The notes under the pieces: generated by a model
Told to the model about the DNA's origin: nothing
The model's database searches: none
Seen by the model: the letters and a program-made list of their open reading frames with translations, nothing else
Part shown: in pieces, positions 1 through 8,120 of the stretch
Layout: the number at the start of each line of letters is the position of its first letter
Numbering within the stretch: the first letter of the stretch is position 1
Assembly (NCBI GenBank): GCA_020849935.1
Contig: JADZFJ010000522.1
Coordinates: 1-12,408 of the forward strand
Source of the DNA: Crocinitomix sp.
Lineage (GTDB): Bacteria > Bacteroidota > Bacteroidia > Flavobacteriales_D > Crocinitomicaceae
DNA: 12,408 nucleotides
Reading direction: 5' to 3'
Program-made: the position numbers and the translations under genes

Positions 1-642
1 AATCCAATTTCGACCGAATTACTTGGAAATGGAATTACACGTTATATGCTTGGTGTGTTCGATGAATATATTCTGGCAGAACAAGTACGTCAAGAAATTT
101 TATCGGCGTATCCAGATGCCTTTGTGGTGGCTTATTTAAATGCTGTTCGTATAAATACGTCCACAGCCCGCGATCTTGAAAATGGTGTAATAGCTTGTGA
201 TGAAAGTGTTTATCCGAAAGTTGAGTATCATCAGGACTCCATTACAAACTACACCAAACTTATTGACGGACCTGTTTTTTATCATTATTATGGCTATAAC
301 AAAGATAAATTCGATTATAAAAATGAGAATTTCAGGGTCTTTGTACAAGGAATCAAGGAAATCATCGATCAAGGTTTACCAGTGACAGTTTACATCACTT
401 CGAGTGCATCGCATGTACCTACAAAGGCTTACAAAGACAATCAAGATCTCGCTGTTCACCGATTAGATAATGGTAGAACGACCATCCTTAAATTGTTGGA
501 AGAATTTGGTTTAGATATTTCTAAAATCAATATTGTCATGAAAGAAGCGACCGTAAACGGTCCTAAATACAAAAATGACGCGGAAAAAAATCGGGATGTG
601 TACGGGAAATATCAATACATTAAATTTGAATTAGAATTTTAA
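1..642 (+). CDS. SPOR-like / OmpA-like envelope protein, 3' part only
   Basis: The reading frame is open from the first base, so this is the C-terminal 213 residues of a longer protein whose start lies outside the window. Visible residues 1-51 look like the end of a SPOR-type fold as found in Bacteroidota envelope proteins: an R-Y-x-L-G-V-F strand, a helix, then a D-A-F-V-V-A-Y strand ending in R-I. Residues about 85-213 resemble a divergent OmpA-like domain: a strand VTVYI followed by SSASHVPT (134-141), a helix, then GPKYKND and a final YQYIKFEL strand. The usual OmpA TD and RR signature residues are not obvious, so peptidoglycan binding is inferred, not shown. The stop shares one base with the next start (TAATG), which implies translational coupling to the OmpA-family gene downstream. 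A role in the envelope, perhaps alongside that neighbour, is likely; the exact function is unknown. Confidence 0.7.
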   Translation, partial: NPISTELLGNGITRYMLGVFDEYILAEQVRQEILSAYPDAFVVAYLNAVRINTSTARDLENGVIACDESVYPKVEYHQDSITNYTKLIDGPVFYHYYGYNKDKFDYKNENFRVFVQGIKEIIDQGLPVTVYITSSASHVPTKAYKDNQDLAVHRLDNGRTTILKLLEEFGLDISKINIVMKEATVNGPKYKNDAEKNRDVYGKYQYIKFELEF

Positions 643-3344
643 TGCGCTTCGGCTCAACTTACATATTGTTCCCACTTTTAACTATCTTGATGGTATGTTC
701 GTATAGCGGCTATACTCAAGATCTCGGAAATTTTGCTGTCAAAAAATTTGTAAAAAAAGGACGGAAAGCTTACCGTAAAGAAGAATATTGGAAAGCAAAA
801 TCGTATTACGATAAAGTAACAGAATCAAACCCAACAAAAGCACAGTATTGGTTTGAAGCCGGTTTAGCCTATTACGATTCGCAAGTACAACGTGAAAATT
901 CGGTGATCTATTTTGAAAAAGCCATCAGTCTTTCAAAAACAGATACAATTCCAGAAATCCTCTATTACATCGCAAAATCATATCATTTTATCGGTGAATT
1001 TGAGAAATCAATTGAGTATTACAACATGTTTCTCAATACCTTGTCTAACAATAAAAAAGGACTCGAAACACGACAGGATGTGATTCGACAAATTGAACTT
1101 TGTAATAATGGGATCAACCTGCGAAATGTTCATTTATACGAAGTCGCCGAAATTGTCAAACTCTCCGAAAAAGTAAATTCTGAATACCTTGATTACTCAC
1201 CCGTTTTGTCTTTTGAAGAAGATTTATTGTTGTTCTGTTCGCGAAGACCTCCAGGGAAAAGAAAAAATGTGGATGGATTATATTTCGAGGACATCTACTA
1301 CACCACCCAAGAAAGTGATTCTGGCGCTTGGTCGGAAGCCATGATGATTGATAAATCGTCAGGATATGTCAGCAAAGAATTAAATTCGAAAAAGGCGCAC
1401 GTAGCACCCGTAAGTATTTCGGCGGATGGTAAAACCTTGTACATCTACAAATTAAACAGCATTTGGAAATGTACCAAAGATGCCCAAGGAAAATGGACGG
1501 TTCCTATCCGAATGAATCAGAACGTCAACATAGGCGATGCAAACCCGAGTATTTTTATCACCCCTGATGAAAAAGAAATGTTTATCGTTTCGAAAGGAGC
1601 AAAAGGTAGTTATGGAAATCGAGACATTTATTATTCGGTAAAAGATGAAAATGGCAATTGGAAAAAACCCGTAAACATGGGGTCAAAAATCAATACCGAA
1701 TTCAATGAAGATGCTCCTTATCTTTCAAGAGATGGCAACAGCCTTTATTTTGCATCAGAAGGTCATAATTCGATGGGGGGATACGATATTTTCCGCTGCC
1801 AACGCCAAGAAAATGGCGAATGGTCGGAGCCAAAAAACATTGGCACGCCTGTCAATTCATCAGGTGATGATATTTATTACATTGAAAATGAAGAAGGAAC
1901 CTTGGCTTATTATTCCTCCATGCGTCCAGGTTCGTATGGATATTTAGATCTATACACCGCCAAATACGATTGCAAAAACATTCCAACCACCACCGTAATT
2001 GGCTATGCGATTTATGCCGAAAATCACATGCCGGTGAGTGGAATCATAAAAATTTCCAATGCCGAGACCAATGTTGAAATGGGAACCTTTGCCATTGATC
2101 CAAAATCTGGAAAATACGAAATCATCCTTCCGCCAGACAATACCTACAAAATGGAATTGATTGTCAACCAAGCTGGATACAACCAAGAACGACCACATAT
2201 TGAAGAATTCTATATTCCAAGACAATGCGAAGCCTTTAATTTATTTCAGCAAATTAAAATTACCCAAACTAAAAATGAAGCAGGCGATTTAACCAGTCAA
2301 TCTGCGAAATTTAGCCATGGCATGTTTGACATGGATTTAAAATTAAAAGAAGAATTTGATGTAGATTTTGAATACGTTAAAAATACCAATCCGATTAGCA
2401 CCGGAATTTCCGGAAATGTGGCCCATAGTTCGAATTGGGATGCGAAAAATGTCGAAGTAATGCTCTTAAACGACCGAGATCAAATCATTCGAATTACCCG
2501 AACAAATGAATTTGGTGATTTTGTTTTTGAAAAACTAGACACCACCGAAAATTATCGCCTGATGATTAATCAAGAAGATGCCATTCGATCCTACAATGGC
2601 TGGGATCAATCGCATCCATCTGAATTTTACATGCAAGGTGTTGTATATAATGTATTTGAAACAAGCAAACTACCTCGAATTGGAACAACGGTCTACCTCG
2701 CAAAATCCGATAAGATCTTGTCTGATTTATCTGTCACTGATGTAGAGGGCGAATTTGAATTTTTAAATCCAACCACCCCATTAGCGATCATCGAAGAATT
2801 AAACGACAATACGACAATCACCTACAACCTCGATAAATCGGATCCTGAAATTTTATATTCTGCCCTTCTTACTACTTTAGATCCTAACGACAAAACAAGT
2901 GGTTATACCGAAAACATTGACTTGGTAACCCTCATTAAATTAACCGAAACCGACGCACAATTGCGAGAATTTGCCAATATCCTTTTCGATTTTGATAAAT
3001 TTTTCCTCCGACAAAAAAGTGTTGATGTTTTAGAGGCGTTATACTTGTTTATGCGCGACAATCCTTCTGTAGTGGTGCGATTAGATGGGCATACCGATTG
3101 GATTGGAACCGACGAATACAATGAAAACTTGTCTAAAGAACGTGCCTTAATCGCACATAAATATTTGATTGACAAAGGAATCGCACCCAACCGAATTGAA
3201 AATAAATGGTTTGGCGAAAAAACACCAAGTGTTGCCAATGCCAATCCAGACGGATCAGACAACGAGGAAAACCGTCAACTAAACCGTCGTGTGGAAATTA
3301 AAGTAGAAATACCTGAAATGGCAGACTTATATATATCTTTGTGA
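642..3344 (+). CDS. PorE-like OmpA family protein (TPR, PD40 propeller, carboxypeptidase-regulatory-like, OmpA)
   Basis: This 900-residue envelope protein has a hydrophobic signal segment (about 5-25) and then, in order: TPR helices (about 35-135); WD40-like PD40 propeller blades (about 183-440, motifs such as APYLSRDGNSLYFAS and GYDIFRC); two carboxypeptidase-regulatory-like beta domains (about 450-515 and 588-650); and a C-terminal OmpA domain (about 778-895). The OmpA domain keeps GHTD (816-819), YNENLSKERA (826-835) and NRRVEIKVEI. D819 and R834 sit 15 residues apart, as do the diaminopimelate-binding Asp and Arg of OmpA. This domain order matches PorE, the protein linking the type IX secretion apparatus to peptidoglycan, but Bacteroidota carry several paralogues, so no symbol is given. 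A Cys lies near the signal end, but its context (LMVC) is a poor lipobox. The start overlaps the upstream stop, suggesting co-expression. Confidence 0.88.
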   Translation: MRFGSTYILFPLLTILMVCSYSGYTQDLGNFAVKKFVKKGRKAYRKEEYWKAKSYYDKVTESNPTKAQYWFEAGLAYYDSQVQRENSVIYFEKAISLSKTDTIPEILYYIAKSYHFIGEFEKSIEYYNMFLNTLSNNKKGLETRQDVIRQIELCNNGINLRNVHLYEVAEIVKLSEKVNSEYLDYSPVLSFEEDLLLFCSRRPPGKRKNVDGLYFEDIYYTTQESDSGAWSEAMMIDKSSGYVSKELNSKKAHVAPVSISADGKTLYIYKLNSIWKCTKDAQGKWTVPIRMNQNVNIGDANPSIFITPDEKEMFIVSKGAKGSYGNRDIYYSVKDENGNWKKPVNMGSKINTEFNEDAPYLSRDGNSLYFASEGHNSMGGYDIFRCQRQENGEWSEPKNIGTPVNSSGDDIYYIENEEGTLAYYSSMRPGSYGYLDLYTAKYDCKNIPTTTVIGYAIYAENHMPVSGIIKISNAETNVEMGTFAIDPKSGKYEIILPPDNTYKMELIVNQAGYNQERPHIEEFYIPRQCEAFNLFQQIKITQTKNEAGDLTSQSAKFSHGMFDMDLKLKEEFDVDFEYVKNTNPISTGISGNVAHSSNWDAKNVEVMLLNDRDQIIRITRTNEFGDFVFEKLDTTENYRLMINQEDAIRSYNGWDQSHPSEFYMQGVVYNVFETSKLPRIGTTVYLAKSDKILSDLSVTDVEGEFEFLNPTTPLAIIEELNDNTTITYNLDKSDPEILYSALLTTLDPNDKTSGYTENIDLVTLIKLTETDAQLREFANILFDFDKFFLRQKSVDVLEALYLFMRDNPSVVVRLDGHTDWIGTDEYNENLSKERALIAHKYLIDKGIAPNRIENKWFGEKTPSVANANPDGSDNEENRQLNRRVEIKVEIPEMADLYISL
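3313..3341 (+). promoter_or_regulatory. Candidate Bacteroidota-type promoter for the exonuclease gene
   Basis: TATCTTTG at 3334-3341 is an exact match to the -7 consensus TAnnTTTG. A two-of-three -33 match (CTG at 3313) lies 18 bases upstream. It falls within the last codons of the preceding OmpA-family gene and would start transcription near 3348, leaving a short leader before the ATG at 3365. The weak -33 box limits confidence. Confidence 0.45.
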
Positions 3345-3364
3345 AAACACTGATATTTATTTGA

Positions 3365-4240
3365 ATGGAACTCAACCTACAAAAACCAATCGCTTTTTTT
3401 GACCTTGAAACCACAGGGTTGAATATTTCAAAAGACAAAATCGTTGAGATTGCCATTCTCAAAATCAACCCTTCGGGGACAGAAGAACTGTTGTTACACC
3501 GAATCAATCCTGTGATTCCGATTTCGGAAGAATCTACCAGCATTCATGGCATTTCAAATGAAGATGTGAAAGATTGTCCCACGTTCGAGCAGTTAGCGGA
3601 GGAAATAAAAACATTTATTGGAGACGCTGATTTGGCTGGTTATAATTCGAATCGCTTTGACATTCCCTTTTTATTGGAAGAATTATTGAATTCAAAAGTG
3701 GATTTAGACATGGAAAACCGAAAATTTATCGATGTCCAAACCATTTTTCACAAAATGGAACAACGTACCTTGGAGGCCGCGTATAAATTTTACTGCAATA
3801 AAGAAATCGAACATGCGCACAGTGCCGAGGCAGACACCCGTGCTACTTACGAAGTGCTCAAAGCCCAATTAGATCGTTACCAAACGTTAGAAAATGATAT
3901 GTCTTTTCTTTTTGAATTCACCCAAGCAGGTAGAAATCAAAAAATTGACTTTGTTGGAAGATTAGCCTTAAATGATGAGGGAGAAATTGTCTATAATTTT
4001 GGCAAACACACGGGAAAAACTATCAAAGAAATTTACGAAAAAGAACCGGGCTATCATCGCTGGATAATGGACAATGATTTTCCGTTAATCACAAAAAGCA
4101 TTCTTTCTAAATCAATCGAAAAATTAATGCAGGAAGATCGGGCAAAAAAACAAGCAGCAAATCGGCCAAATGAAGTCAAAAATGAAGAAATTTCATTGAC
4201 CGATAAATTAGATCAACTCAAAAATAAATTCAACCAATAA
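3365..4240 (+). CDS. DEDDh 3'-5' exonuclease (DnaQ/ExoX-like)
   Basis: This 291-residue cytoplasmic nuclease belongs to the DnaQ (DNA polymerase III epsilon-like) superfamily. All catalytic residues are visible: ExoI FFDLETTGL with D13 and E15, ExoII AGYNSNRFDIPFL with D99, and ExoIII HAHSAEADT with H152 and D157, which makes it the DEDDh type. It should remove nucleotides from 3' DNA (or RNA) ends with two metal ions. Residues about 195-250 contain GKHTGKT (213-219) and a P-x-Y-x-x-W-I element ending at W233-I234. This matches the small tail domain of ExoX-like exonucleases, which argues for repair or end-trimming over replicative proofreading. A charged, probably flexible tail follows. A possible promoter precedes it within the upstream gene. 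The next gene starts 4 bases after its stop, so the two are probably co-transcribed; no functional link between them is evident. Confidence 0.9.
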   Translation: MELNLQKPIAFFDLETTGLNISKDKIVEIAILKINPSGTEELLLHRINPVIPISEESTSIHGISNEDVKDCPTFEQLAEEIKTFIGDADLAGYNSNRFDIPFLLEELLNSKVDLDMENRKFIDVQTIFHKMEQRTLEAAYKFYCNKEIEHAHSAEADTRATYEVLKAQLDRYQTLENDMSFLFEFTQAGRNQKIDFVGRLALNDEGEIVYNFGKHTGKTIKEIYEKEPGYHRWIMDNDFPLITKSILSKSIEKLMQEDRAKKQAANRPNEVKNEEISLTDKLDQLKNKFNQ

Positions 4241-4244
4241 CTGT

Positions 4245-4853
4245 ATGAAAATTATCTGTATCGGTCGTAATTATAGCGATCACGCGAAAGAAATGAATGC
4301 CGAAATTCCTGAAGAACCGATGTTTTTTATGAAACCAGACACGGCATTGTTTCGTGAAAAGGATTTTTATATACCTGAATTTACCAACGATTTGCACCAC
4401 GAAGTTGAACTCGTCGTTAAAATTAGCAAGGTTGGAAAACATATCTCGCTCCAAAATGCACCCAATTATTACGAAGAAATTGGGTTAGGTATCGACTTTA
4501 CAGCCCGCGATGTGCAAAAAATTTGCAAAGAAAAAGGCTGGCCTTGGGAAAAAGCAAAATCTTTCGATAATAGTGCCGTTATTTCGAACCATTTTATTCC
4601 TAAAAGTGAATTAGACCTACAAAACATTTCTTTTAGTCTTCAAAAAAATAATACCATCGTGCAAAATGGAAATTCCAACCAAATGATTTTCAGTTTCGAA
4701 GCGATAATTTCCCATGTATCCAAATTTATCACCTTAAAACCGGGCGATCTTATCTACACGGGCACACCAGAGGGAGTTGGGCAGGTAAAAATTGGGGATG
4801 TCTTGGAAGGATTTATTCATGACAAACCTTTCTTTCAACTCAAAATAAAGTAA
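4245..4853 (+). CDS. Fumarylacetoacetate hydrolase (FAH) family protein, FAHD1-like
   Basis: This 202-residue protein consists of essentially just the FAH catalytic domain, the size of FAHD1-type acylpyruvases and oxaloacetate decarboxylases. Family signatures appear in order: GRNYSDHAKE (7-16), PMFFMKPDTAL (25-35), HHEVELVVKI with metal ligands E53 and E55, GIDFTARDVQ with metal ligand D84, GWPWEKAKSFD, and GDLIYTGTPEGVG near the end. Family members cleave or decarboxylate small 2-oxo acids using Mg2+ or Mn2+ in the cytoplasm. The family and metal site are clear, but the substrate is not: acylpyruvate hydrolysis, oxaloacetate decarboxylation and aromatic-degradation isomerase or hydrolase steps are all possible, and no pathway genes flank it. 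It starts 4 bases after the exonuclease stop, so it is probably read from the same transcript. A weak hairpin and T-run follow. Confidence 0.9.
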   Translation: MKIICIGRNYSDHAKEMNAEIPEEPMFFMKPDTALFREKDFYIPEFTNDLHHEVELVVKISKVGKHISLQNAPNYYEEIGLGIDFTARDVQKICKEKGWPWEKAKSFDNSAVISNHFIPKSELDLQNISFSLQKNNTIVQNGNSNQMIFSFEAIISHVSKFITLKPGDLIYTGTPEGVGQVKIGDVLEGFIHDKPFFQLKIK

Positions 4854-4896
4854 TTACCTTTTTCGTCGTCTTCAGAAAAAAAATTTAAAAAAATAA

Positions 4897-4926
4897 ATCC
4901 TAATGCTAGGATGGTAATTTTTTTTT
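4897..4926 (+). terminator. Candidate weak rho-independent terminator
   Basis: A perfect 6-bp stem, ATCCTA (4897-4902) with TAGGAT (4907-4912), encloses an ATGC loop and is followed after GGTAA by a run of T to 4926. The stem is short and AT-rich and the T-run is offset. A second small hairpin, ATCAAA/TTTGAT at 4937-4954, also runs into T's. Either could end the exonuclease/FAH transcript. I see no confident TAnnTTTG promoter for the next gene in the remaining bases to 5043. Confidence 0.42.
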
Positions 4927-5043
4927 CGTATATTGCATCAAATACGCTTTTGATTTTTTCATTCCACACCTGCGTTGGTACTATTTGGAGAAAACTGAAA
5001 ATCCATTAAAGAGTAGGTACAATTTTTATTTTTTACAAACCTT

Positions 5044-7779
5044 ATGAAAAAATTGACTTTTTTAAGTCTACTGTTACTGTTTTGGGGTATAGCCAACGCA
5101 ACTGTAGACTGCAGACCCATGAGCTTAGTCACTGCCGGAGACAACGGTATGGTGATTAATTTACCCACATCACCCAGTTGTCTATCACCAACTTACACCG
5201 TAAGTGCACGAGTAAATGGCAGTGGTTTGCCCTTTGTACCCGTTTCAGTAACGGTTACGTCACCTTCGCCAGGCAGCTTTCAAGGCGCAATTACAGGACT
5301 CGAACCGTGTACAAGCTATGACATTTTAGTCCTAGTATATTGCGGCGGATCCATTGAAGGAGGATGTGTAAACGCAGTGCCATTTACCACCACAGGATGT
5401 GATCCCTGTCGAGGATGTCTTGATTTTTTAGGAATCGAAATTATTGGACAACGAGAATGTGAAGCCGAATTGGTGATGGATTGGACACGACTAGAAGGTT
5501 GTGGCGAAATTACCATCATTTCGCAAACGTGGGATTTTGGACACCCTGGAGGAACAGGCTCAGGTGAACTTATTACCCACACTTTCCCAGGAAACGGAAC
5601 CTACACCGTTACGGCAACTATTGTTTATTCAGTAGCTGGGGTTCCTGGTACATGCACTGCTGTTCAAACACGGGAAATTACGATTACCGATTGCTTAGGT
5701 TGTGGTGATTGTTTGACATTCGAAGGAATAGCGGTTGTTGACCAACGCGAATGCGAAGCTGAATTAGTGATGGATTGGACAAGAATGGCGGATTGTGGAG
5801 AAATCACGATTATCTCTCAAACGTGGGATTTTGGACATGTCGGTGGAACTGGTTCTGGTGAGCATGTTACCCACATTTTCCCAGGAAACGGAACCTACAC
5901 CGTAACTGCAACCATTGTTTACTCAGTGGCTGGAAGACCTGGAATTTGCACGGCTGTTCAAACCCGAGACATCACCATTACTGATTGTATAGGCTGTGGC
6001 GAGTGTGTGATATTTGAAAGTATAGAAATCTTAGGACAGCGGGAATGTGAAGCAGAGTTCTTGATGAACTGGGGCAGATTGGATGGATGTGGAGAAATTA
6101 CGATTATTTCTCAAACATGGGATTTTGGCCACGTTGGTGGAACAGGCTCAGGAGAAATTGTTACCCATACTTTCCCTGGAAACGGAACCTACACCGTAAC
6201 TGCAACCTTCGTTTATTCAGTAGCAGGCAGACCAGGAATTTGCACCGCTGTTCAAACCCGAGATATCACGATCACCGATTGTATTGGCTGTGGTGAATGT
6301 TTGTTGTTTGAAGGAATAGAAATTATTGATCAAGCAGGATGTGACGCCGAGTTGTTAATGAACTGGACAAGAATTGCAGATTGCGGAGAAATAACAATTA
6401 TCTCTCAAACATGGGATTTTGGACATCCAGGCGGAACTGGCACTGGTGAATTAATTACCCACACTTTCCCTGGAAACGGAACCTACACCGTTACAGCAAC
6501 AATCGTTTATTCAGTTGCAGGAAGGCCGGGCACATGTACAATGGTTCAAACCCGCGATATTACAATTACCGATTGCATTGATTGTGGAGATTGTGTGATA
6601 TTCGAAGGAATTGAAGTTATTGAAATACTAAGATGTGACGCCGAGTTGTTGATGAACTGGACAAGAATTGCTGATTGCGGAGAAATAACAATTATCTCTC
6701 AAACATGGGATTTTGGACACGTTGGCGGCACAGGCGCTGGTGAACTTATTACCCACACCTTCCCAGGAAATGGAACATACACGGTTACAGCAACAATGGT
6801 TTATTCAATAGCTGGAAGACCGGGAACATGTACAATGGTTCAAACACGGGATATTACAATCACAGATTGTTTCTCATGCGAGGAATGTTTCTCCATTAAC
6901 GATATCATTATCGAGAAACAAGACAGATGTGAAGTAGAAATGTATATGGATTATACAGGATCTGGTCTTTGTGGTCCTATTACTATCATTTCATCAACAT
7001 GGGATTTTGGACATCCAGGAGGCACAGGAAGTGGATTAACTACCACCCACACCTTCCCAGGAAACGGAACCTATACAGTTACTGCAACGATTGTTTATTC
7101 AATAGCAGGAAGGCCAGGAACATGTACAACGGTTTCAACACGCACCGTCACAATTACTGGATGTGTAACTTGTGCAGATTGTTTAAACTTCTCGGCGATT
7201 CGAATTTTAAGCCAGAAAAAATGTAGGGTTGAATTTGTTATGGATTACGTAACCACAGGTCTTTGTGGTCCTATTACCATTATTTCGGAAACTTGGAACT
7301 TTGGTTATCCAGGAGGTGTTGGAAGTGGTTATTACACAATCCACAACTTCCCAGGCAACGGAACCTACAATGTAACCGGAACGATCGTGTTTTCTGTTCC
7401 TGGAATCCCAGGCACTTGCACGATCACGAGAACACGAATAGTAACCATCACTGGTTGTAGTGGACTCGTTGACGGCGGCGGAGGAAGAGGTCAAATGGAT
7501 ACACCAGCGTCCGAAACAAACACTTTGACGGTGACTACCATTCCAAATCCTGCGGATGAAGCGGTGACAATAACCCTACTCGACCCATCCAACGAAGTAG
7601 CATCTGAGAATTTGATGTTAACCATCTTCGATATGAACGGTAGAATAGTTTATTCCACAAATGTCAACGTTGGTGTTGGCGAAAATATTGAATTATCAAA
7701 ATTTAATAGTGGCGTCTATTTATACCAAATTAGTGATGACAATGGGGTATTGATTCGTGAAAAATTGATCGTTCAATAA
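5044..7779 (+). CDS. Secreted PKD-like repeat protein with T9SS C-terminal sorting domain
   Basis: This 911-residue exported protein has a Sec signal peptide (1-19, ANA before the cut) and an Fn3-like domain (about 20-118, with PCTSYDILVLVYC). Seven tandem 98-residue repeats follow (122-807), then a Gly-rich linker and a type IX secretion sorting domain (about 828-911: IPNPAD, IFDMNGRIV, LSKFNSGVYLYQI, EKLIVQ). Each repeat carries a PKD-like core: TWDFG, a Gly-rich insert GGTGSG, then HTFPGNGTYTVTA. Each also has six cysteines at repeat positions 1, 4, 18, 32, 83 and 96, so every junction reads CxxCxxC. T9SS should carry it across the outer membrane and either release it or attach it to the surface. 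An adhesin, stalk or matrix role is inferred from the rigid repeat architecture; no enzymatic domain is visible. It appears monocistronic, with a hairpin terminator after the stop. Confidence 0.9.
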   Translation: MKKLTFLSLLLLFWGIANATVDCRPMSLVTAGDNGMVINLPTSPSCLSPTYTVSARVNGSGLPFVPVSVTVTSPSPGSFQGAITGLEPCTSYDILVLVYCGGSIEGGCVNAVPFTTTGCDPCRGCLDFLGIEIIGQRECEAELVMDWTRLEGCGEITIISQTWDFGHPGGTGSGELITHTFPGNGTYTVTATIVYSVAGVPGTCTAVQTREITITDCLGCGDCLTFEGIAVVDQRECEAELVMDWTRMADCGEITIISQTWDFGHVGGTGSGEHVTHIFPGNGTYTVTATIVYSVAGRPGICTAVQTRDITITDCIGCGECVIFESIEILGQRECEAEFLMNWGRLDGCGEITIISQTWDFGHVGGTGSGEIVTHTFPGNGTYTVTATFVYSVAGRPGICTAVQTRDITITDCIGCGECLLFEGIEIIDQAGCDAELLMNWTRIADCGEITIISQTWDFGHPGGTGTGELITHTFPGNGTYTVTATIVYSVAGRPGTCTMVQTRDITITDCIDCGDCVIFEGIEVIEILRCDAELLMNWTRIADCGEITIISQTWDFGHVGGTGAGELITHTFPGNGTYTVTATMVYSIAGRPGTCTMVQTRDITITDCFSCEECFSINDIIIEKQDRCEVEMYMDYTGSGLCGPITIISSTWDFGHPGGTGSGLTTTHTFPGNGTYTVTATIVYSIAGRPGTCTTVSTRTVTITGCVTCADCLNFSAIRILSQKKCRVEFVMDYVTTGLCGPITIISETWNFGYPGGVGSGYYTIHNFPGNGTYNVTGTIVFSVPGIPGTCTITRTRIVTITGCSGLVDGGGGRGQMDTPASETNTLTVTTIPNPADEAVTITLLDPSNEVASENLMLTIFDMNGRIVYSTNVNVGVGENIELSKFNSGVYLYQISDDNGVLIREKLIVQ
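5407..7464 (+). repeat. Seven in-frame tandem 294-bp repeats
   Basis: The conserved codon for the Trp of the WDFG motif recurs at 5530, 5824, 6118, 6412, 6706, 7000 and 7294, exactly 294 bp apart each time. Units begin at 5407, 5701, 5995, 6289, 6583, 6877 and 7171. In unit 7 the motif reads WNFG. The units differ by many synonymous changes except units 4 and 5, which are nearly identical over an 88-bp block (6338-6425 against 6632-6719, two mismatches). Units 6 and 7 are the most divergent, especially in their first third. No insertion or deletion has occurred in any unit. Confidence 0.95.
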
Positions 7780-7807
7780 GCATCAATTAATTAAATTCAA
7801 TTTGCTT

Positions 7808-7840
7808 AGAGGCTGTCATTTTTGGCAGCCTCTTTGCGTT
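7808..7840 (+). terminator. Rho-independent terminator after the repeat-protein gene
   Basis: A 10-bp stem, AGAGGCTGTC (7808-7817) with GGCAGCCTCT (7824-7833) and one G-T wobble, encloses a 6-base loop. It lies 29 bases after the stop codon. The T-run is imperfect (TTGCGTTTT), but the stem is strong. Confidence 0.75.
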
Positions 7841-8032
7841 TTATACCTAACTTAGATACATTCAGAAAATTTACCAAAAAGTGTTAATCAAATTAATGCT
7901 AAAAACTAAAATTTTAATTCGCCTCAAAACACCGTAAAACCTTGGTTTAAAGAAAAAATCCTTGAATTAATTAATCATAAGACAACAAATTTTCTTCCAT
8001 TTTTAAAAAAATTGATTATTTTTTAGGAAAAC

Positions 8033-8064
8033 TTGTTTTATATGAAAAATAATTCTTAATTTTG
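8033..8064 (+). promoter_or_regulatory. Bacteroidota consensus promoter for the small lipoprotein gene
   Basis: TTG at 8033-8035 and TAATTTTG at 8057-8064 match both boxes of the Bacteroidota housekeeping promoter (TTG, spacer of about 17-23 bases, TAnnTTTG) with a 21-base spacer. Transcription would begin near 8071, about 50 bases before the ATG. This is the clearest promoter in the window. Confidence 0.75.
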
Positions 8065-8120
8065 CGCCGTTGTGAAGCAATTCAAACATTTATCAATTGT
8101 TAATATTAAAAAATCAAATT

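Larger units (their letters stand above)
7780..8120. other. Intergenic region between repeat protein and small lipoprotein
   Basis: This 341-bp AT-rich stretch holds the terminator of the repeat-protein gene (7808-7840) and the promoter of the small lipoprotein gene (8033-8064), with a leader of about 50 bases before the ATG at 8121. The roughly 190 bases between them show no credible reading frame, only short AT-rich palindromes such as TTAATTAA. Confidence 0.7.

Noticed and set aside
2903..3262. A 119-codon - strand frame opposite the OmpA domain
   Set aside because: It is antisense to a strongly conserved domain, so it is most likely a shadow of codon usage on the + strand.
4921..4987. 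Promoter-like boxes (TATATTGC at 4929, TACTATTTG at 4979) before the repeat-protein gene
   Set aside because: Neither matches TAnnTTTG with correct spacing to a TTG, so no promoter is called for this gene.
6087..7460. Three + strand open frames (6087-6296, 6969-7226, 7263-7460) with similar Trp/Asn/Arg-rich translations
   Set aside because: They are the same shifted frame of successive 294-bp repeats; their similarity only mirrors the real gene's repeats, and their composition is implausible.
8097..8120. TTG start extending the small lipoprotein by eight residues
   Set aside because: The ATG at 8121 gives a normal signal peptide and an A-rich leader; the extension adds nothing recognisable.
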